Below, piece by piece: positions 53,104-62,230 of a stretch of 64,000 nucleotides of DNA (positions within the stretch are counted from its first letter, which is position 1; the number at the start of each line of letters is the position of its first letter). The notes under the pieces were generated by a model that worked only from the letters and a program-made list of their open reading frames with translations, was not told the DNA's origin and did not search any database. Position numbers and translations under genes: made by a program. Origin of the DNA: an uncultured Desulfobacter sp. Its GTDB lineage: Bacteria; Desulfobacterota; Desulfobacteria; Desulfobacterales; Desulfobacteraceae. The DNA lies in NCBI RefSeq assembly GCF_963666675.1, contig NZ_OY762929.1, positions 620,001-684,000 of the forward strand. The letters are read 5' to 3'.

Positions 53104-54024
53104 TTACTTCAAAAATCCCCGGATAATTCGGTCCACAGCTTCATCGTAGGTGAGTCCCAGGCTCATCAGTTTGATCAACTGGTCATTGGCGATCTTTCCG
53201 ATGGAGGCTTCATGGGTCAGCTCTGCGTCCGGGTGCAGGGCACGCAGGGCAGGTACCGTTTCGTTGACGCCGTTGTCCATGATAATGGCGTCACATTCAA
53301 TATGCCCAAAGCTTTTGGCCCTTGCTTCCACGTTGGCGTAAAAATCCTGTTTGGAGTCCCCTTTAATTACGGACCGGGATACCAGGTTGGTCTTGCTGTT
53401 ATCCCCCTTGAGCACAATGTTGTTTTCCGAGACGGCTATCTGGTGGTCTTCGGTCAAGATTCGTTCGGTGACAAAAAGTGAACTGCCTGCGGCAAGCTCG
53501 GCCTCATTCACCCGCTTTGCCTCGTCCACGCCGCCGATCTGGGTCAATTCCATCTCCACTATGGCATTTTCGTCCAGATATACCTTTGTGGTGGGATTGA
53601 GGCTGCGTTTGCCTTTTCCCTCACCTGTGGCAACGTGTTTTTCCTCGTACCGGATTGTGGCGTTTTTGCCCACCCGGAATTCATGGATGCCTTCGTGGCC
53701 TTCACTTTTGTGGCTTGAACAGTGAATGCCGCATCCGGCAACGATGGTCACATCGGCACCTTCCCCGATGATAAAGGTGTTATACACCACATCGTGCAGG
53801 CCTGCCTGACTCAGGATCACCGGAATGTGAATGGATTCATTGGTCACCCCCGGTTTAACGGTCACCACAATGCCGGTGTTGTCTTTATTGGGTTCGATGT
53901 TGATATTATCCGACACATTACGGGTCAAAAGCTGACCGTTTTTCCGGATATTGAATACCCCGTTGGGAATACCGTCCAGGTCCGCCACGGCCTTTAATAA
54001 ATTTTTATCTATAGCATCTAGCAT
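53104..54024 (-). CDS. SufB/SufD-type iron-sulfur cluster scaffold protein
   Basis: The 306-residue SufB/D core is beta-helical, with VILSQAGLHDVVYNTFIIGEGA in part, CGIHCSSHKSEGHEGIHEF, KGDSKQDFYANVEA and HEASIGKIANDQL. It is shorter than full SufB or SufD, as in the minimal SufBC systems of archaea and anaerobes. The ATG at 54024 has AAGGAG six bases before it, lying inside the 3' end of sufC. With SufC it builds Fe-S clusters in the cytosol. Confidence 0.9.
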   Translation of the reverse strand: MLDAIDKNLLKAVADLDGIPNGVFNIRKNGQLLTRNVSDNINIEPNKDNTGIVVTVKPGVTNESIHIPVILSQAGLHDVVYNTFIIGEGADVTIVAGCGIHCSSHKSEGHEGIHEFRVGKNATIRYEEKHVATGEGKGKRSLNPTTKVYLDENAIVEMELTQIGGVDEAKRVNEAELAAGSSLFVTERILTEDHQIAVSENNIVLKGDNSKTNLVSRSVIKGDSKQDFYANVEARAKSFGHIECDAIIMDNGVNETVPALRALHPDAELTHEASIGKIANDQLIKLMSLGLTYDEAVDRIIRGFLK

Positions 54025-54766
54025 CGATATCTCCTTCACATACATCTCCGTATCCGCAAACGCTTAAATCGCTCAGCAGCGGCATGGCGCCTTCCAGATC
54101 ACCAATGAATTCAATCTGCCCTTTTTTAATCAGCAGCAGACAGTCCGCCGCTTCAAGGAAGGCCTTGTTATGGCTGACCACGATGGTGGTTGTGCCTTTT
54201 TCCGTAATCTGCCGTTTTATCAATGAAACCATGGGGGCTATGGTCCAAAGGTCAATGCCTGTGTCCGGTTCATCGTAGATGGCCAGGCCGGGATTCCGGG
54301 CAATGGTGGTGGCAAGCTCAATCTTTTTGATCTCTCCGCCGGACAGTTTGGTATCCACGGGCTTGTCAAGAAAATCCAGGGAGCAGAACCCCACCCGGGC
54401 CAGGATATCCATCAGTTGGCCTTCGTCATCGGTGCCGGCGGCAATGGCCAGAAGATCCCTGAAGGTCACCCCTTTAAACCGGGCCGATTGCTGGAACCCA
54501 TAGGCGATTCCTTCCCTTGCCCGTTCGGTGATCGACATATCTGTAATATTTTTGCCGTTGTATATGATCTGTCCCCCGGTGGCCTGGTTGATCCCCATAA
54601 TTGTTTTGGCCAGGGTGGTCTTTCCGCCGCCGTTGGGACCGGTAATCGCGTAGAATTTTCCTTGTTCAAAGGTAAAATTAATGCCGTTGAGAATGGTTTT
54701 TTCGGCACGCCCGTTTTCGGCTTCTTCGTCAGGTACGGTAAAGTATATATCCTTAAGCTCCAGCAT
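54005..54766 (-). CDS. sufC: SufC iron-sulfur assembly ATPase
   Basis: The 253-residue ABC ATPase has Walker A GPNGGGKTTLAKTI, the signature LSGGEIKKIELATT, Walker B LAIYDEPDTGID and a switch His in VVSHNKAF. The start at 54766 (MLELKDIYF) follows GAGAGG; a longer form of 12 more codons lacks a ribosome site. It ends inside the sufBD start, so the pair is translationally coupled. Confidence 0.93.
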   Translation of the reverse strand: MLELKDIYFTVPDEEAENGRAEKTILNGINFTFEQGKFYAITGPNGGGKTTLAKTIMGINQATGGQIIYNGKNITDMSITERAREGIAYGFQQSARFKGVTFRDLLAIAAGTDDEGQLMDILARVGFCSLDFLDKPVDTKLSGGEIKKIELATTIARNPGLAIYDEPDTGIDLWTIAPMVSLIKRQITEKGTTTIVVSHNKAFLEAADCLLLIKKGQIEFIGDLEGAMPLLSDLSVCGYGDVCEGDIDARCYR

Positions 54767-54976
54767 CTTTTTCCTCTCTTGCTGATACTTGATTAAATGC
54801 AAATGCGAGATTAACGGTGTTAATCCATTTTAAGCATAGAATGATTCAAGAATAATGCCGAAATTTTAAAAGATAAGGGATAAAATGGTTTTTAATTATA
54901 ACTAATTAGAATTAATATGAAATATTTTTATGTCTAAGTTGCTGTGAATTGAAAGGAGAGCGTCTATGTGTCATAA

Positions 54977-55014
54977 AAAACGGTTATGAAACAAATTTGT
55001 ATCATAACCGTTTT
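54977..55014. terminator. Bidirectional hairpin terminator
   Basis: The perfect 13-bp inverted repeat AAAACGGTTATGA/TCATAACCGTTTT has a 12-base loop. It ends the ABC/FmdE operon coming from the right and insulates sufC. Confidence 0.8.
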
Positions 55015-55058
55015 GGGTTTAGTCATATTTTAAGTATAACAATACGATAATGTAATAT

Positions 55059-56060
55059 TTAGGGTTTTGTCAGGCCTGCCACCGCCCACGGATTGCTGCC
55101 GGCTTCACGTATCCGGTTGAACAGGGTTTCATCCAGAGCAAATTCATTTGCTACAGACACAAATTTGTCCGGTGATGACAGGTATTGGGCGGTATACAGA
55201 ATCGATGCCGCCTTGGGTGTCTCCTTGGGGTAGAGCCCTTTGAGTGTGTTGAAATCAAAACTCAACGCGACCCCTTTGCCTTTTTTAAGTTTTTTGTCCC
55301 AGATCAAAACCATGCCTGCCGGATTGGGGATGGAGATGTTTTCTTTTTGTTCGTCGGACAACGGTTTTACCACCAGACCTCTTTTGCCCGGGGTCTGGTC
55401 CATGACCACCTGGAAAGCATCTTCCTTGCACCAGACAGGAGAGCTAATGATCGTGTATTTCTGGCCTTGTTCCAGGGGATAGTGATCCAGGATAAAATGG
55501 GCCATGAGATAGCCCGAGGTAAGGCCGGGGCAGATATGGTTGTGAAGTTCGGCTGATTTTAGAAAATCGTAGGGCGCGTCTTCGGCCCATGCATTGCCCA
55601 GGGTGGCCAGGGTGAACAGATCCCTGCCTGCCGCATATTTATCTGTGGCGCCTTTCCAGAAATCGGGGTCTGAAATGGTTTCTCGGGCAAAATCAAGGGT
55701 GTCCACAGCCCATTTAGAGTCGTCTGCGCTGATGATCACAGCGGTTCGATCTGTTTTTTTAAAAAGCATGATGCGCAACGGCGCAGTCTGGGCCCGCTGG
55801 AAAAAAAGCAGATTACCCTTTCCCACCATGGCACCGGTGGCTTCCTGAACCTGTGCCAGAATAGGCAGGCTTGATTTTCCGTCCGTCATGACGGATGTAG
55901 CGTTGGTCAATACCAGGACATTGGCGTCTGCCTGGGTGACCTTCAGGGTGATCATGGCCTTTTCAATCACGGGGGTGATGGCGGGCATTGCCGCAAAGCC
56001 TTGGGCTGCCGTTAAAGCAAAGATTAAAGCTGTGCAGAAAATGATAAAAGAGCGTTTCAT
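55059..56060 (-). CDS. Secreted FmdE-domain protein
   Basis: The 333-residue protein has a signal peptide (IIFCTALIFALTAAQGFAA). A C-terminal FmdE domain (about 170-290) follows, with LHNHICPGLTSGYLMAHF, SPVWCKEDAFQVVMDQTPGK and GMVLIWDKKL in order. FmdE proteins were named from molybdenum formylmethanofuran dehydrogenase operons, and their Cys/His set suggests metal or cofactor binding. Secretion is unusual for the family in the cytosol. It overlaps the ATPase gene by four bases and ends the uptake operon, so metal binding in the periplasm is the likely job. Confidence 0.85.
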   Translation of the reverse strand: MKRSFIIFCTALIFALTAAQGFAAMPAITPVIEKAMITLKVTQADANVLVLTNATSVMTDGKSSLPILAQVQEATGAMVGKGNLLFFQRAQTAPLRIMLFKKTDRTAVIISADDSKWAVDTLDFARETISDPDFWKGATDKYAAGRDLFTLATLGNAWAEDAPYDFLKSAELHNHICPGLTSGYLMAHFILDHYPLEQGQKYTIISSPVWCKEDAFQVVMDQTPGKRGLVVKPLSDEQKENISIPNPAGMVLIWDKKLKKGKGVALSFDFNTLKGLYPKETPKAASILYTAQYLSSPDKFVSVANEFALDETLFNRIREAGSNPWAVAGLTKP

Positions 56061-57847
56061 GCGAAAGTTTCCTTTCCTGTAAATGGTGGGTTGATGCCCC
56101 CGGCTGTTCCGGGTGCGTATTTTCCAGTGGATGGGTCTGGGATATGCAAATGATTTTGGGGCTTAAACAGAATTTGAGCTGGATTTGATGATTCAAAAAT
56201 CTCGAAACCGGCGCCTTGGGCCACAATTTTGCCCTGGTCGAGTACATAGGCCTGGTCGGCAATTTTCCGTGCCAGATGAATATCATGGGAAATGAACAGC
56301 ATGGAGAAGCCTTTTTGGTGCTGGAGGCCTTTAAGCATGCGCAACAGATGGGCCTGGGCGGACGGGTCCAGCATGGCGGTGATTTCATCGGCGATGAGCA
56401 GCACCGGATCGGTGACCAGTGCCCGAGCCACACTGACGCGCTGGCGCTGCCCCCCGCTTAATGCATGGCAGGGCCTGTTTACAAATTCCGGCTCCCGGGA
56501 CAGCTGTACCTGGGGCAGGGCGGCCAACGCCTTTTCATCTCGTTCCTGTGGGGTTTTCCATCCCATGATGTCCAGGGGTTCCCGGACCGCCTCCAGCACC
56601 GTCAGTCTGGGGCTCACGGCCTGGGCCGGGTCCTGGAATACCAGCTGCATGCCGTGCATGCATGCGCCGGCACGGTTGTTCGTCAGGGGCATTCCCTGGA
56701 ATATCACCCGGCCGTTATCCGGTGTTTCCATGGCCACCAGGAGATGGGCCAGGGTGGATTTCCCCGAACCCGAAGGGCCCACCAGGGCCACGACCTCTCC
56801 GAATTTAATCGTGAGATCCACCTGCTGAACCGCCTTGACCGCAGTGCCGTTCAGGTTAAAGGTCTTTTCAAGTCCCCGGGCTTCCAGCACCGTGGTGATA
56901 CCGCCTTTATGGCAGGCCACCTGCCTGTTCGCTTCCACCTCCACAAGCTTGGGCCGACAGGTACTGCAGTCCGGGCCGTGCTGGACACAGCGCGGACAAA
57001 AGGGACATCCGGATACGCTGCCGGGCGCCGGCGGGGTTCCGGCAATCCCCCAAAGATCCTTGTATTCATAGAATTCGGGACAGGCATTCATCAGCCCCCG
57101 GGTATAGGGATGGCGGGGATCGGCCAGCAATGCCCGGGTGGGGCCGGTTTCAATGACCCGGCCTGCATAGAGGGTGACAAGGTTGTCGGTCATCCGGGCA
57201 ATGGCCGGCATGGCGTGGGAGATCAGAATCATGGCAAATCCCAGGCCCTGCTGGAGGCTGAGAATCAGATCCGCCATGTCGGATGCGGCGGCCGCATCCA
57301 ACGCCGTAAACGGTTCGTCCACAATGAGCAGATCCGGGCTGCACGCAACGGCCATGGCAATAAGTACCCGCTGGCGCATGCCGCCGGAAAGCTGATGGGC
57401 GTATGCGTTTTGCCGGACCGGGTCCAAACCGGCCTGTTTAAAAAGCCGGGCGGTTTGCGCTTTTGCCCCGGCCCGGTCAAGGCCCAGGTGCCGGATCAGG
57501 GCCTCGGCTACCTGTTCGCCCACCGTAATCACCGGATTAAACACCTCCCGGCTGTTCTGGAAAACCAGGGCAACGCGGTTCCAGCGTAATTTTGACAGCT
57601 TTTTTTCTTTAAGTCCGGTCAGGTCAATGCCGTCAAACCGGATCGTACCTTTGATTTGCGCGGATTTGGCAAGTCCCATGATCGCCATGGCAAGACTGGT
57701 TTTGCCGCACCCGGACTCCCCGATGAGCCCTAAAGTTTCACCCGGTGCCAGGGACAGGCTGACCTGGTCCAGCGCCTGGGTTGCCGTGCCGTTCTGCCGG
57801 TATTCAAGACACAGATCATTGATTGTTAAAAGAGGTTCAACAGCCAA
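56057..57847 (-). CDS. Fused double ABC ATPase (DppD-DppF type)
   Basis: The 596-residue protein holds two complete ATPase domains. The first has GESGCGKTSLAMAI, LSGGMRQRV and LIVDEPFTALD. The second has GPSGSGKSTLAHLL, LSGGQRQRVSVARA and LIADEITAMLD. The Cys-rich linker (CPFCPRCVQHGPDC) matches the C-terminal region of peptide/nickel transporter ATPases. The fusion replaces the usual separate DppD and DppF subunits. It lies four bases after the permease gene and drives uptake for this operon. Confidence 0.93.
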   Translation of the reverse strand: MAVEPLLTINDLCLEYRQNGTATQALDQVSLSLAPGETLGLIGESGCGKTSLAMAIMGLAKSAQIKGTIRFDGIDLTGLKEKKLSKLRWNRVALVFQNSREVFNPVITVGEQVAEALIRHLGLDRAGAKAQTARLFKQAGLDPVRQNAYAHQLSGGMRQRVLIAMAVACSPDLLIVDEPFTALDAAAASDMADLILSLQQGLGFAMILISHAMPAIARMTDNLVTLYAGRVIETGPTRALLADPRHPYTRGLMNACPEFYEYKDLWGIAGTPPAPGSVSGCPFCPRCVQHGPDCSTCRPKLVEVEANRQVACHKGGITTVLEARGLEKTFNLNGTAVKAVQQVDLTIKFGEVVALVGPSGSGKSTLAHLLVAMETPDNGRVIFQGMPLTNNRAGACMHGMQLVFQDPAQAVSPRLTVLEAVREPLDIMGWKTPQERDEKALAALPQVQLSREPEFVNRPCHALSGGQRQRVSVARALVTDPVLLIADEITAMLDPSAQAHLLRMLKGLQHQKGFSMLFISHDIHLARKIADQAYVLDQGKIVAQGAGFEIFESSNPAQILFKPQNHLHIPDPSTGKYAPGTAGGINPPFTGKETFA

Positions 57848-57850
57848 GGG

Positions 57851-58705
57851 TTAACTCCTTTCTCCCAGCCGGGGATCTGCAATTTTTTCCATGTCCCGGC
57901 TGACCAGAGCCAGGCTGAGCACCATCAGGGTCAGGGCAAGCCAGGGGAACACCAGCCACCACTGCCAGAACCGGGTGTAATAGATGCCGGAAAAAGAGGT
58001 GGCATGGTGAAGGATCAGGCCCCATGACCCGGAGGCTGGATCTCCCAATCCTAAAAAGGAGAGTCCTGACTCGGCCACAATGGCCCGGCCGGTGAGCCGG
58101 ATCATGCTCACGGCGGCCAGGGGAAACACCTCGGGCAGAAAATGGCGGCGGATCAGGTAAAATGCGGATGCGCCGTTCAGCTCGGCGGCCCGGATGTACT
58201 GGCGCTGTTTCAAGGCCAGCACCCTGGCCCGGACAATTCTTGCGGTGTGAACCCAGGAAAAACAGGAGAGCACCAGGACGATGGAGGTCAGGCTGGGTCC
58301 GAAAAATGCGGCCAGCACGATCATCACCGGCAGGTCCGGCAGCACCAGAAAAACGTCCACCATGCGCATGATGATCATGTCGGTAAGGCCCCCGGTATAT
58401 CCGGATACAATCCCGGCTATGCTCCCGCCCAATCCTGCGGCCAGTGCCGTGCCGATGCCGACAATCAGGCTGATTCTTGCGCCGTGGCAGATCTGGGCCC
58501 ACAGATCGACCCCCAGTTCGTCCGTCCCCATGATATGTTCCGGGCCCGGCGGAATCAGTGCCGGGCCTGACATCTGCCGGTGGGAATGGGAACAGACCTG
58601 GGGGGCAGCCAGGGCCAGGAAGATGACGGCAGCCAGGACAAACGCGCCGGCCCGGCCCGAAGGGGTCATCCGGGAAAAAAGGCTGGGCAAAAAAGCAACA
58701 TTCAT
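57851..58705 (-). CDS. Peptide/nickel-type ABC permease (DppC/NikC type)
   Basis: The 284-residue protein has about six membrane helices, and the family's second-permease features are visible: an N-terminal helix (AFVLAAVIFLALAAPQVC), GTDELGVDLWAQICHGARIS and ESGLSFLGLGD. It overlaps the DppB-type gene by four bases. Confidence 0.92.
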   Translation of the reverse strand: MNVAFLPSLFSRMTPSGRAGAFVLAAVIFLALAAPQVCSHSHRQMSGPALIPPGPEHIMGTDELGVDLWAQICHGARISLIVGIGTALAAGLGGSIAGIVSGYTGGLTDMIIMRMVDVFLVLPDLPVMIVLAAFFGPSLTSIVLVLSCFSWVHTARIVRARVLALKQRQYIRAAELNGASAFYLIRRHFLPEVFPLAAVSMIRLTGRAIVAESGLSFLGLGDPASGSWGLILHHATSFSGIYYTRFWQWWLVFPWLALTLMVLSLALVSRDMEKIADPRLGERS

Positions 58706-59727
58706 ACTTTCACCAGCCGTTGTCCCTTGATCGGTACTTGTTCGCCCACCCTGGGGTCCAGCCGACGGTAGATCATGTCCGCCATAAAATTGGCGGACAA
58801 AACCGCCAGGGTCACCAGAAGGAATATGCCCTGGATCAACGGATAGTCCTGGATCATGACCGATTCACGCAGCAGCCTGCCCAATCCCGGATAGTTGAAC
58901 ACATTTTCCACCAGGACGGCCCCGCCCACCAGCGCCCCAAGGCTCATAAACACCCGGGTGACAATGGGCAGCAGGGCGTTGCGCAGGGCATGGCGCCAGA
59001 ATATCCTGATTTTTGTCAGCCCCTTGGCCCGGGCCGTGACCATGAAATCCTTTTCCAGAACAGTCACAAGGCTGTTTCTGGCCAGAAGATAAACGCCGCC
59101 CAGGCGGGCCAGGGTCAGCGTTGCCACGGGCAATGCCGCATGCTTGGCAATGTCGACCGTTTTTTCCATGATCGTCATCTGGCCTGTGAAATGGGACATG
59201 GCCCCGGACAGGGGAAACAGGTCCAGGGCAGCCCCAAAGATAAAAAGAATCACCAGCCCCATGAGAAAGGCCGGAATTTCGGAAATGAGGATCAGGCCGA
59301 CAAATAGAAGGCGGTCGGCCCACTGGTGGCGCAAGGCCGCCGACACCACGCCCAGGAATGTGCCGATGATCGTGGACAGCGTTACGGCTGCCGTTACAAG
59401 GCCCAGGGTCCATGGCAGCCGCCGGGCCAGAATGGCTGTCACGGGGCTGTTAAAATAGACGGATGCCCCAAGATCCCCCCGGGCAAGTTTTACCAGGTAC
59501 CGGGCATACTGGACCGCTAAAGGATCATCAAATCCGTATTGTTCCATATAATACGACTTTTGAGCCTCGGTGAATTCCGGCAGATCTTCCCCTTCATCCC
59601 CGGAGAGATGAACAAACGGGTCGCCCGGCATCATCCGCGGCAAAAGGAAGTTCAGGGTAACGATGATCCACACCGTCACCAGGTATGACATCACACTGCC
59701 GGATACGGCTGTTTTATTCGATTTCAT
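58702..59727 (-). CDS. Peptide/nickel-type ABC permease (DppB/NikB type)
   Basis: The 341-residue protein has about six membrane helices, with LLPRMMPGDPFVH near the start and RAKGLTKIRIFWRHALRNAL, the conserved coupling helix. It pairs with the DppC-type protein to form the inner-membrane pore. It overlaps the downstream permease gene by four bases and lies one base after the binding-protein gene. Confidence 0.93.
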   Translation of the reverse strand: MKSNKTAVSGSVMSYLVTVWIIVTLNFLLPRMMPGDPFVHLSGDEGEDLPEFTEAQKSYYMEQYGFDDPLAVQYARYLVKLARGDLGASVYFNSPVTAILARRLPWTLGLVTAAVTLSTIIGTFLGVVSAALRHQWADRLLFVGLILISEIPAFLMGLVILFIFGAALDLFPLSGAMSHFTGQMTIMEKTVDIAKHAALPVATLTLARLGGVYLLARNSLVTVLEKDFMVTARAKGLTKIRIFWRHALRNALLPIVTRVFMSLGALVGGAVLVENVFNYPGLGRLLRESVMIQDYPLIQGIFLLVTLAVLSANFMADMIYRRLDPRVGEQVPIKGQRLVKV

Positions 59728-59728
59728 A

Positions 59729-61327
59729 TCAGGGCCATGCTTTCCAGTCTAAATAGGAGAGCTTGCTGTGTTCCAAACTGTGATGGTCAAACATGAACAT
59801 CCACCCGTCGTACTTACCCGGCCGGAACACGGTGTACCCCGTGGTATAGAACAGTGGGATTTCAGGCACCTCTTCTGCGGCCATCTGCTGGATTTTGACA
59901 ACCATCTCCCGCCGTTTTTCAGGGTCGGTCTGGGATTGTTGGAGTTGCAGCAGCTCCGTCAAGGCCGGGGAGGCCAATCCAGTACCACCGGACGCCGACG
60001 GCGAGCTGGATTTTTTTAGGTCTCCTGTGCAGTGGGCAATCAGATAATCCGGGTCACCGCCCCAACCGCCGTGGCCGATAATGGCCAGATCGTAGTTTTG
60101 GTTTCTCACCCGGCTGTCCCGGGTTTTACCGTTACAGCTTTTGATGCGAATCTCTACGCCCACGGCAGCCAGGCGCTGTTTTAAAATTTGCGCCATCCGG
60201 ACTTCGCGACTTGAACATAAAAGATCAAAGGCAAGGGGCTTGCCGTCAGCGCCTGTCCGGATCACGCTTCCGGTCCGGGTAAACCCGGCCTGGTCTAACA
60301 GTCTGCCGGCCTTCTGGGGATTGAAATCATAGGACCTTACGTTTCGGGCCGCCATGACATGGTCCGGCGGCAGAATCCCCGCCCGCCCGGGCAAAGCCGC
60401 GCCCCGGGCCACCTTGGCCACGAGTTCCCCAAGGTCAACGGCGTAGGCAAAGGCCTGGCGAACCTGAACCATCCGGGCCGGACCGGGAAGATTTCGGTTG
60501 AACAGCAGCCGGTATCCCCAGAATCCCGGACTTTTAAGAATTTTATGTTCTGGGGTATTTTGAAATCTGGGTAAAAGATCCGGGGAGACCCGGATCATGT
60601 CTATTTTGTGTTTCTGGTAGGCCAGGATGGGTTCGCTCACCGGGATGAACTCCAGCCGTTTGACCCGGACGGCCGGTCCCCAGAAATCGGCAAAACTTTC
60701 AAACCGGTAGGTGCCGTGTTCCCGGCTGTAGCCGGTGAGCCGGTATGGGCCTGTGCCGATCACCGCCCCAGGTTTTGTAAATGTTTTAGGATTGTTCACG
60801 TTTTTCCAAATGTGTTTGGGGATGATACGGCTGGTGCCCAGACTGTAAAGCATGGATGCGGTGGGCGTTTTCAAGGTTACCTTGATTTTGTTGCCTTCAA
60901 GGATCTCAACCCGGTGAATCCGGTCAAACACATAGGACCAGGTCATGGGGAAATGGGTGGCGTAATCCAGGGAAAAGGCTACATCCTCAGGGGTCATGGG
61001 GGTGCCGTCATGCCATTTGACGCCTTTGCGAATCGTGAATGTATAAGTTTTTCCCCGGTTTTCAACCTGCCAGGATGTGGCCAGCCATGGGATAAGGCCA
61101 TGGTCGCCGCGTTCCAGGAGACTGTCGAAGATCAGGCACATTTTAAATCCCCCGGGGCCCCTTGGATAGTGGGCGTAGGGGGTGGGATATCCCCAGTCCC
61201 CGCCGGCCAGGCGGATGAGCGCCACCTGGTCGGTTCCGGCACTAAGGGCAGGCACCAGAAAAAACAGACATAACGTCAGGGTAACCAGGCATTGAAACAA
61301 TTTACACCCCGCCTGTTTAAATGCCAT
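59729..61327 (-). CDS. Peptide/nickel-type substrate-binding protein
   Basis: The 532-residue protein has a signal peptide (CLVTLTLCLFFLVPALSAG). The SBP_bac_5 fold follows: RKGVKWHDGTPMTPEDVAFS, IGTGPYRLTGYSREHG, FNRNLPGPARMVQVRQAFAY in part, and EVPEIPLFYTTGY. Its ligand may be a peptide, metal complex or opine-like metallophore. The start overlaps the methyltransferase 3' end by 11 bases. Confidence 0.93.
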   Translation of the reverse strand: MAFKQAGCKLFQCLVTLTLCLFFLVPALSAGTDQVALIRLAGGDWGYPTPYAHYPRGPGGFKMCLIFDSLLERGDHGLIPWLATSWQVENRGKTYTFTIRKGVKWHDGTPMTPEDVAFSLDYATHFPMTWSYVFDRIHRVEILEGNKIKVTLKTPTASMLYSLGTSRIIPKHIWKNVNNPKTFTKPGAVIGTGPYRLTGYSREHGTYRFESFADFWGPAVRVKRLEFIPVSEPILAYQKHKIDMIRVSPDLLPRFQNTPEHKILKSPGFWGYRLLFNRNLPGPARMVQVRQAFAYAVDLGELVAKVARGAALPGRAGILPPDHVMAARNVRSYDFNPQKAGRLLDQAGFTRTGSVIRTGADGKPLAFDLLCSSREVRMAQILKQRLAAVGVEIRIKSCNGKTRDSRVRNQNYDLAIIGHGGWGGDPDYLIAHCTGDLKKSSSPSASGGTGLASPALTELLQLQQSQTDPEKRREMVVKIQQMAAEEVPEIPLFYTTGYTVFRPGKYDGWMFMFDHHSLEHSKLSYLDWKAWP

Positions 61328-62219
61328 CCGACGCTCCCTGGGTAGTTCTGCGGTCTTCGTGAACAGACCAGGTCATGGCACCCCGGCAGACCGGAGCGGC
61401 CGGTACATATTTGCCGTCAATACATCGGGTGTCCACATAATCGGCGATGATTTGCTCCGCCTCCCGGGTAATCTCCATATGGGATTGAAAAAATCGGGTG
61501 ATATGGCGGATGGTATGATCCCTGTCCCAGTCGATCTCTTTGTCCCACCAGGAAAAGGTGATGTCCGGGCGATACCCCATGGCATAGACCTGGTTGAACG
61601 GATAGATGATATCCGTGTGCCTTTGGGGCATGGGGCGGTCGAATAATTTTTTCCACAGGGGCGCAAACTGCTGGCTCATGCCGGGCCCCGAAAAGGCGCT
61701 CATGTAACAGTATTGGGTGGCGGCGTCCATCAGTTTCATGACGGCATCCGGCCCGTCAATGCCGGGTGTCATGGCGGCAAATACCAGATCAAATGCCTTT
61801 TCCCATCCCTGTTGGGCCAAATCCGTCTCCTGCCAGGTGTTCTGGACAATGGTGATATTATTGACCTTTTCCTGTTCAATCCGTTCGGACATGATGTCGA
61901 TCATGCCGTCCGAGGGTTCAAGGGCGGTGACATGGGCACAGATTTTGGCCATGGGCAGGGCCCAGGAGCCAGGGCCTGCGCCGATGTCCAGGACCCGGGT
62001 TTCCGGTGTCAGGATTCCTTTGTCCACAAGCTGTTTAAGCGTGGCGTCCCGCTTGGCGGAGGCCTTTTCTGTGCTGGTCCGCCGGGCAAAATCCTTTGCC
62101 ATGTTATCCCATTTTTTCATGGCGCAGCCCGACCGTGCCGGCTGTTCAGATTTAGACCGTTCAATGATTTTTAACCACTGATCTTCCCAGAACGTTGGGG
62201 TGCTTACTTGTATTTCCAT
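61317..62219 (-). CDS. Class I SAM-dependent methyltransferase in the uptake operon
   Basis: The 300-residue protein has the SAM motif I VLDIGAGPGSWALP near residue 97 and a following acidic residue in TALEPSDGM. A C-terminal region carries no recognised domain. It sits between the TonB-receptor gene (11 bases upstream) and the binding-protein gene (overlapping by 11 bases). Such a placement suggests modification of the imported ligand or a chelator made by the cell. The substrate is unknown. Confidence 0.85.
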   Translation of the reverse strand: MEIQVSTPTFWEDQWLKIIERSKSEQPARSGCAMKKWDNMAKDFARRTSTEKASAKRDATLKQLVDKGILTPETRVLDIGAGPGSWALPMAKICAHVTALEPSDGMIDIMSERIEQEKVNNITIVQNTWQETDLAQQGWEKAFDLVFAAMTPGIDGPDAVMKLMDAATQYCYMSAFSGPGMSQQFAPLWKKLFDRPMPQRHTDIIYPFNQVYAMGYRPDITFSWWDKEIDWDRDHTIRHITRFFQSHMEITREAEQIIADYVDTRCIDGKYVPAAPVCRGAMTWSVHEDRRTTQGASDGI

Positions 62220-62230
62220 GATATTTACCT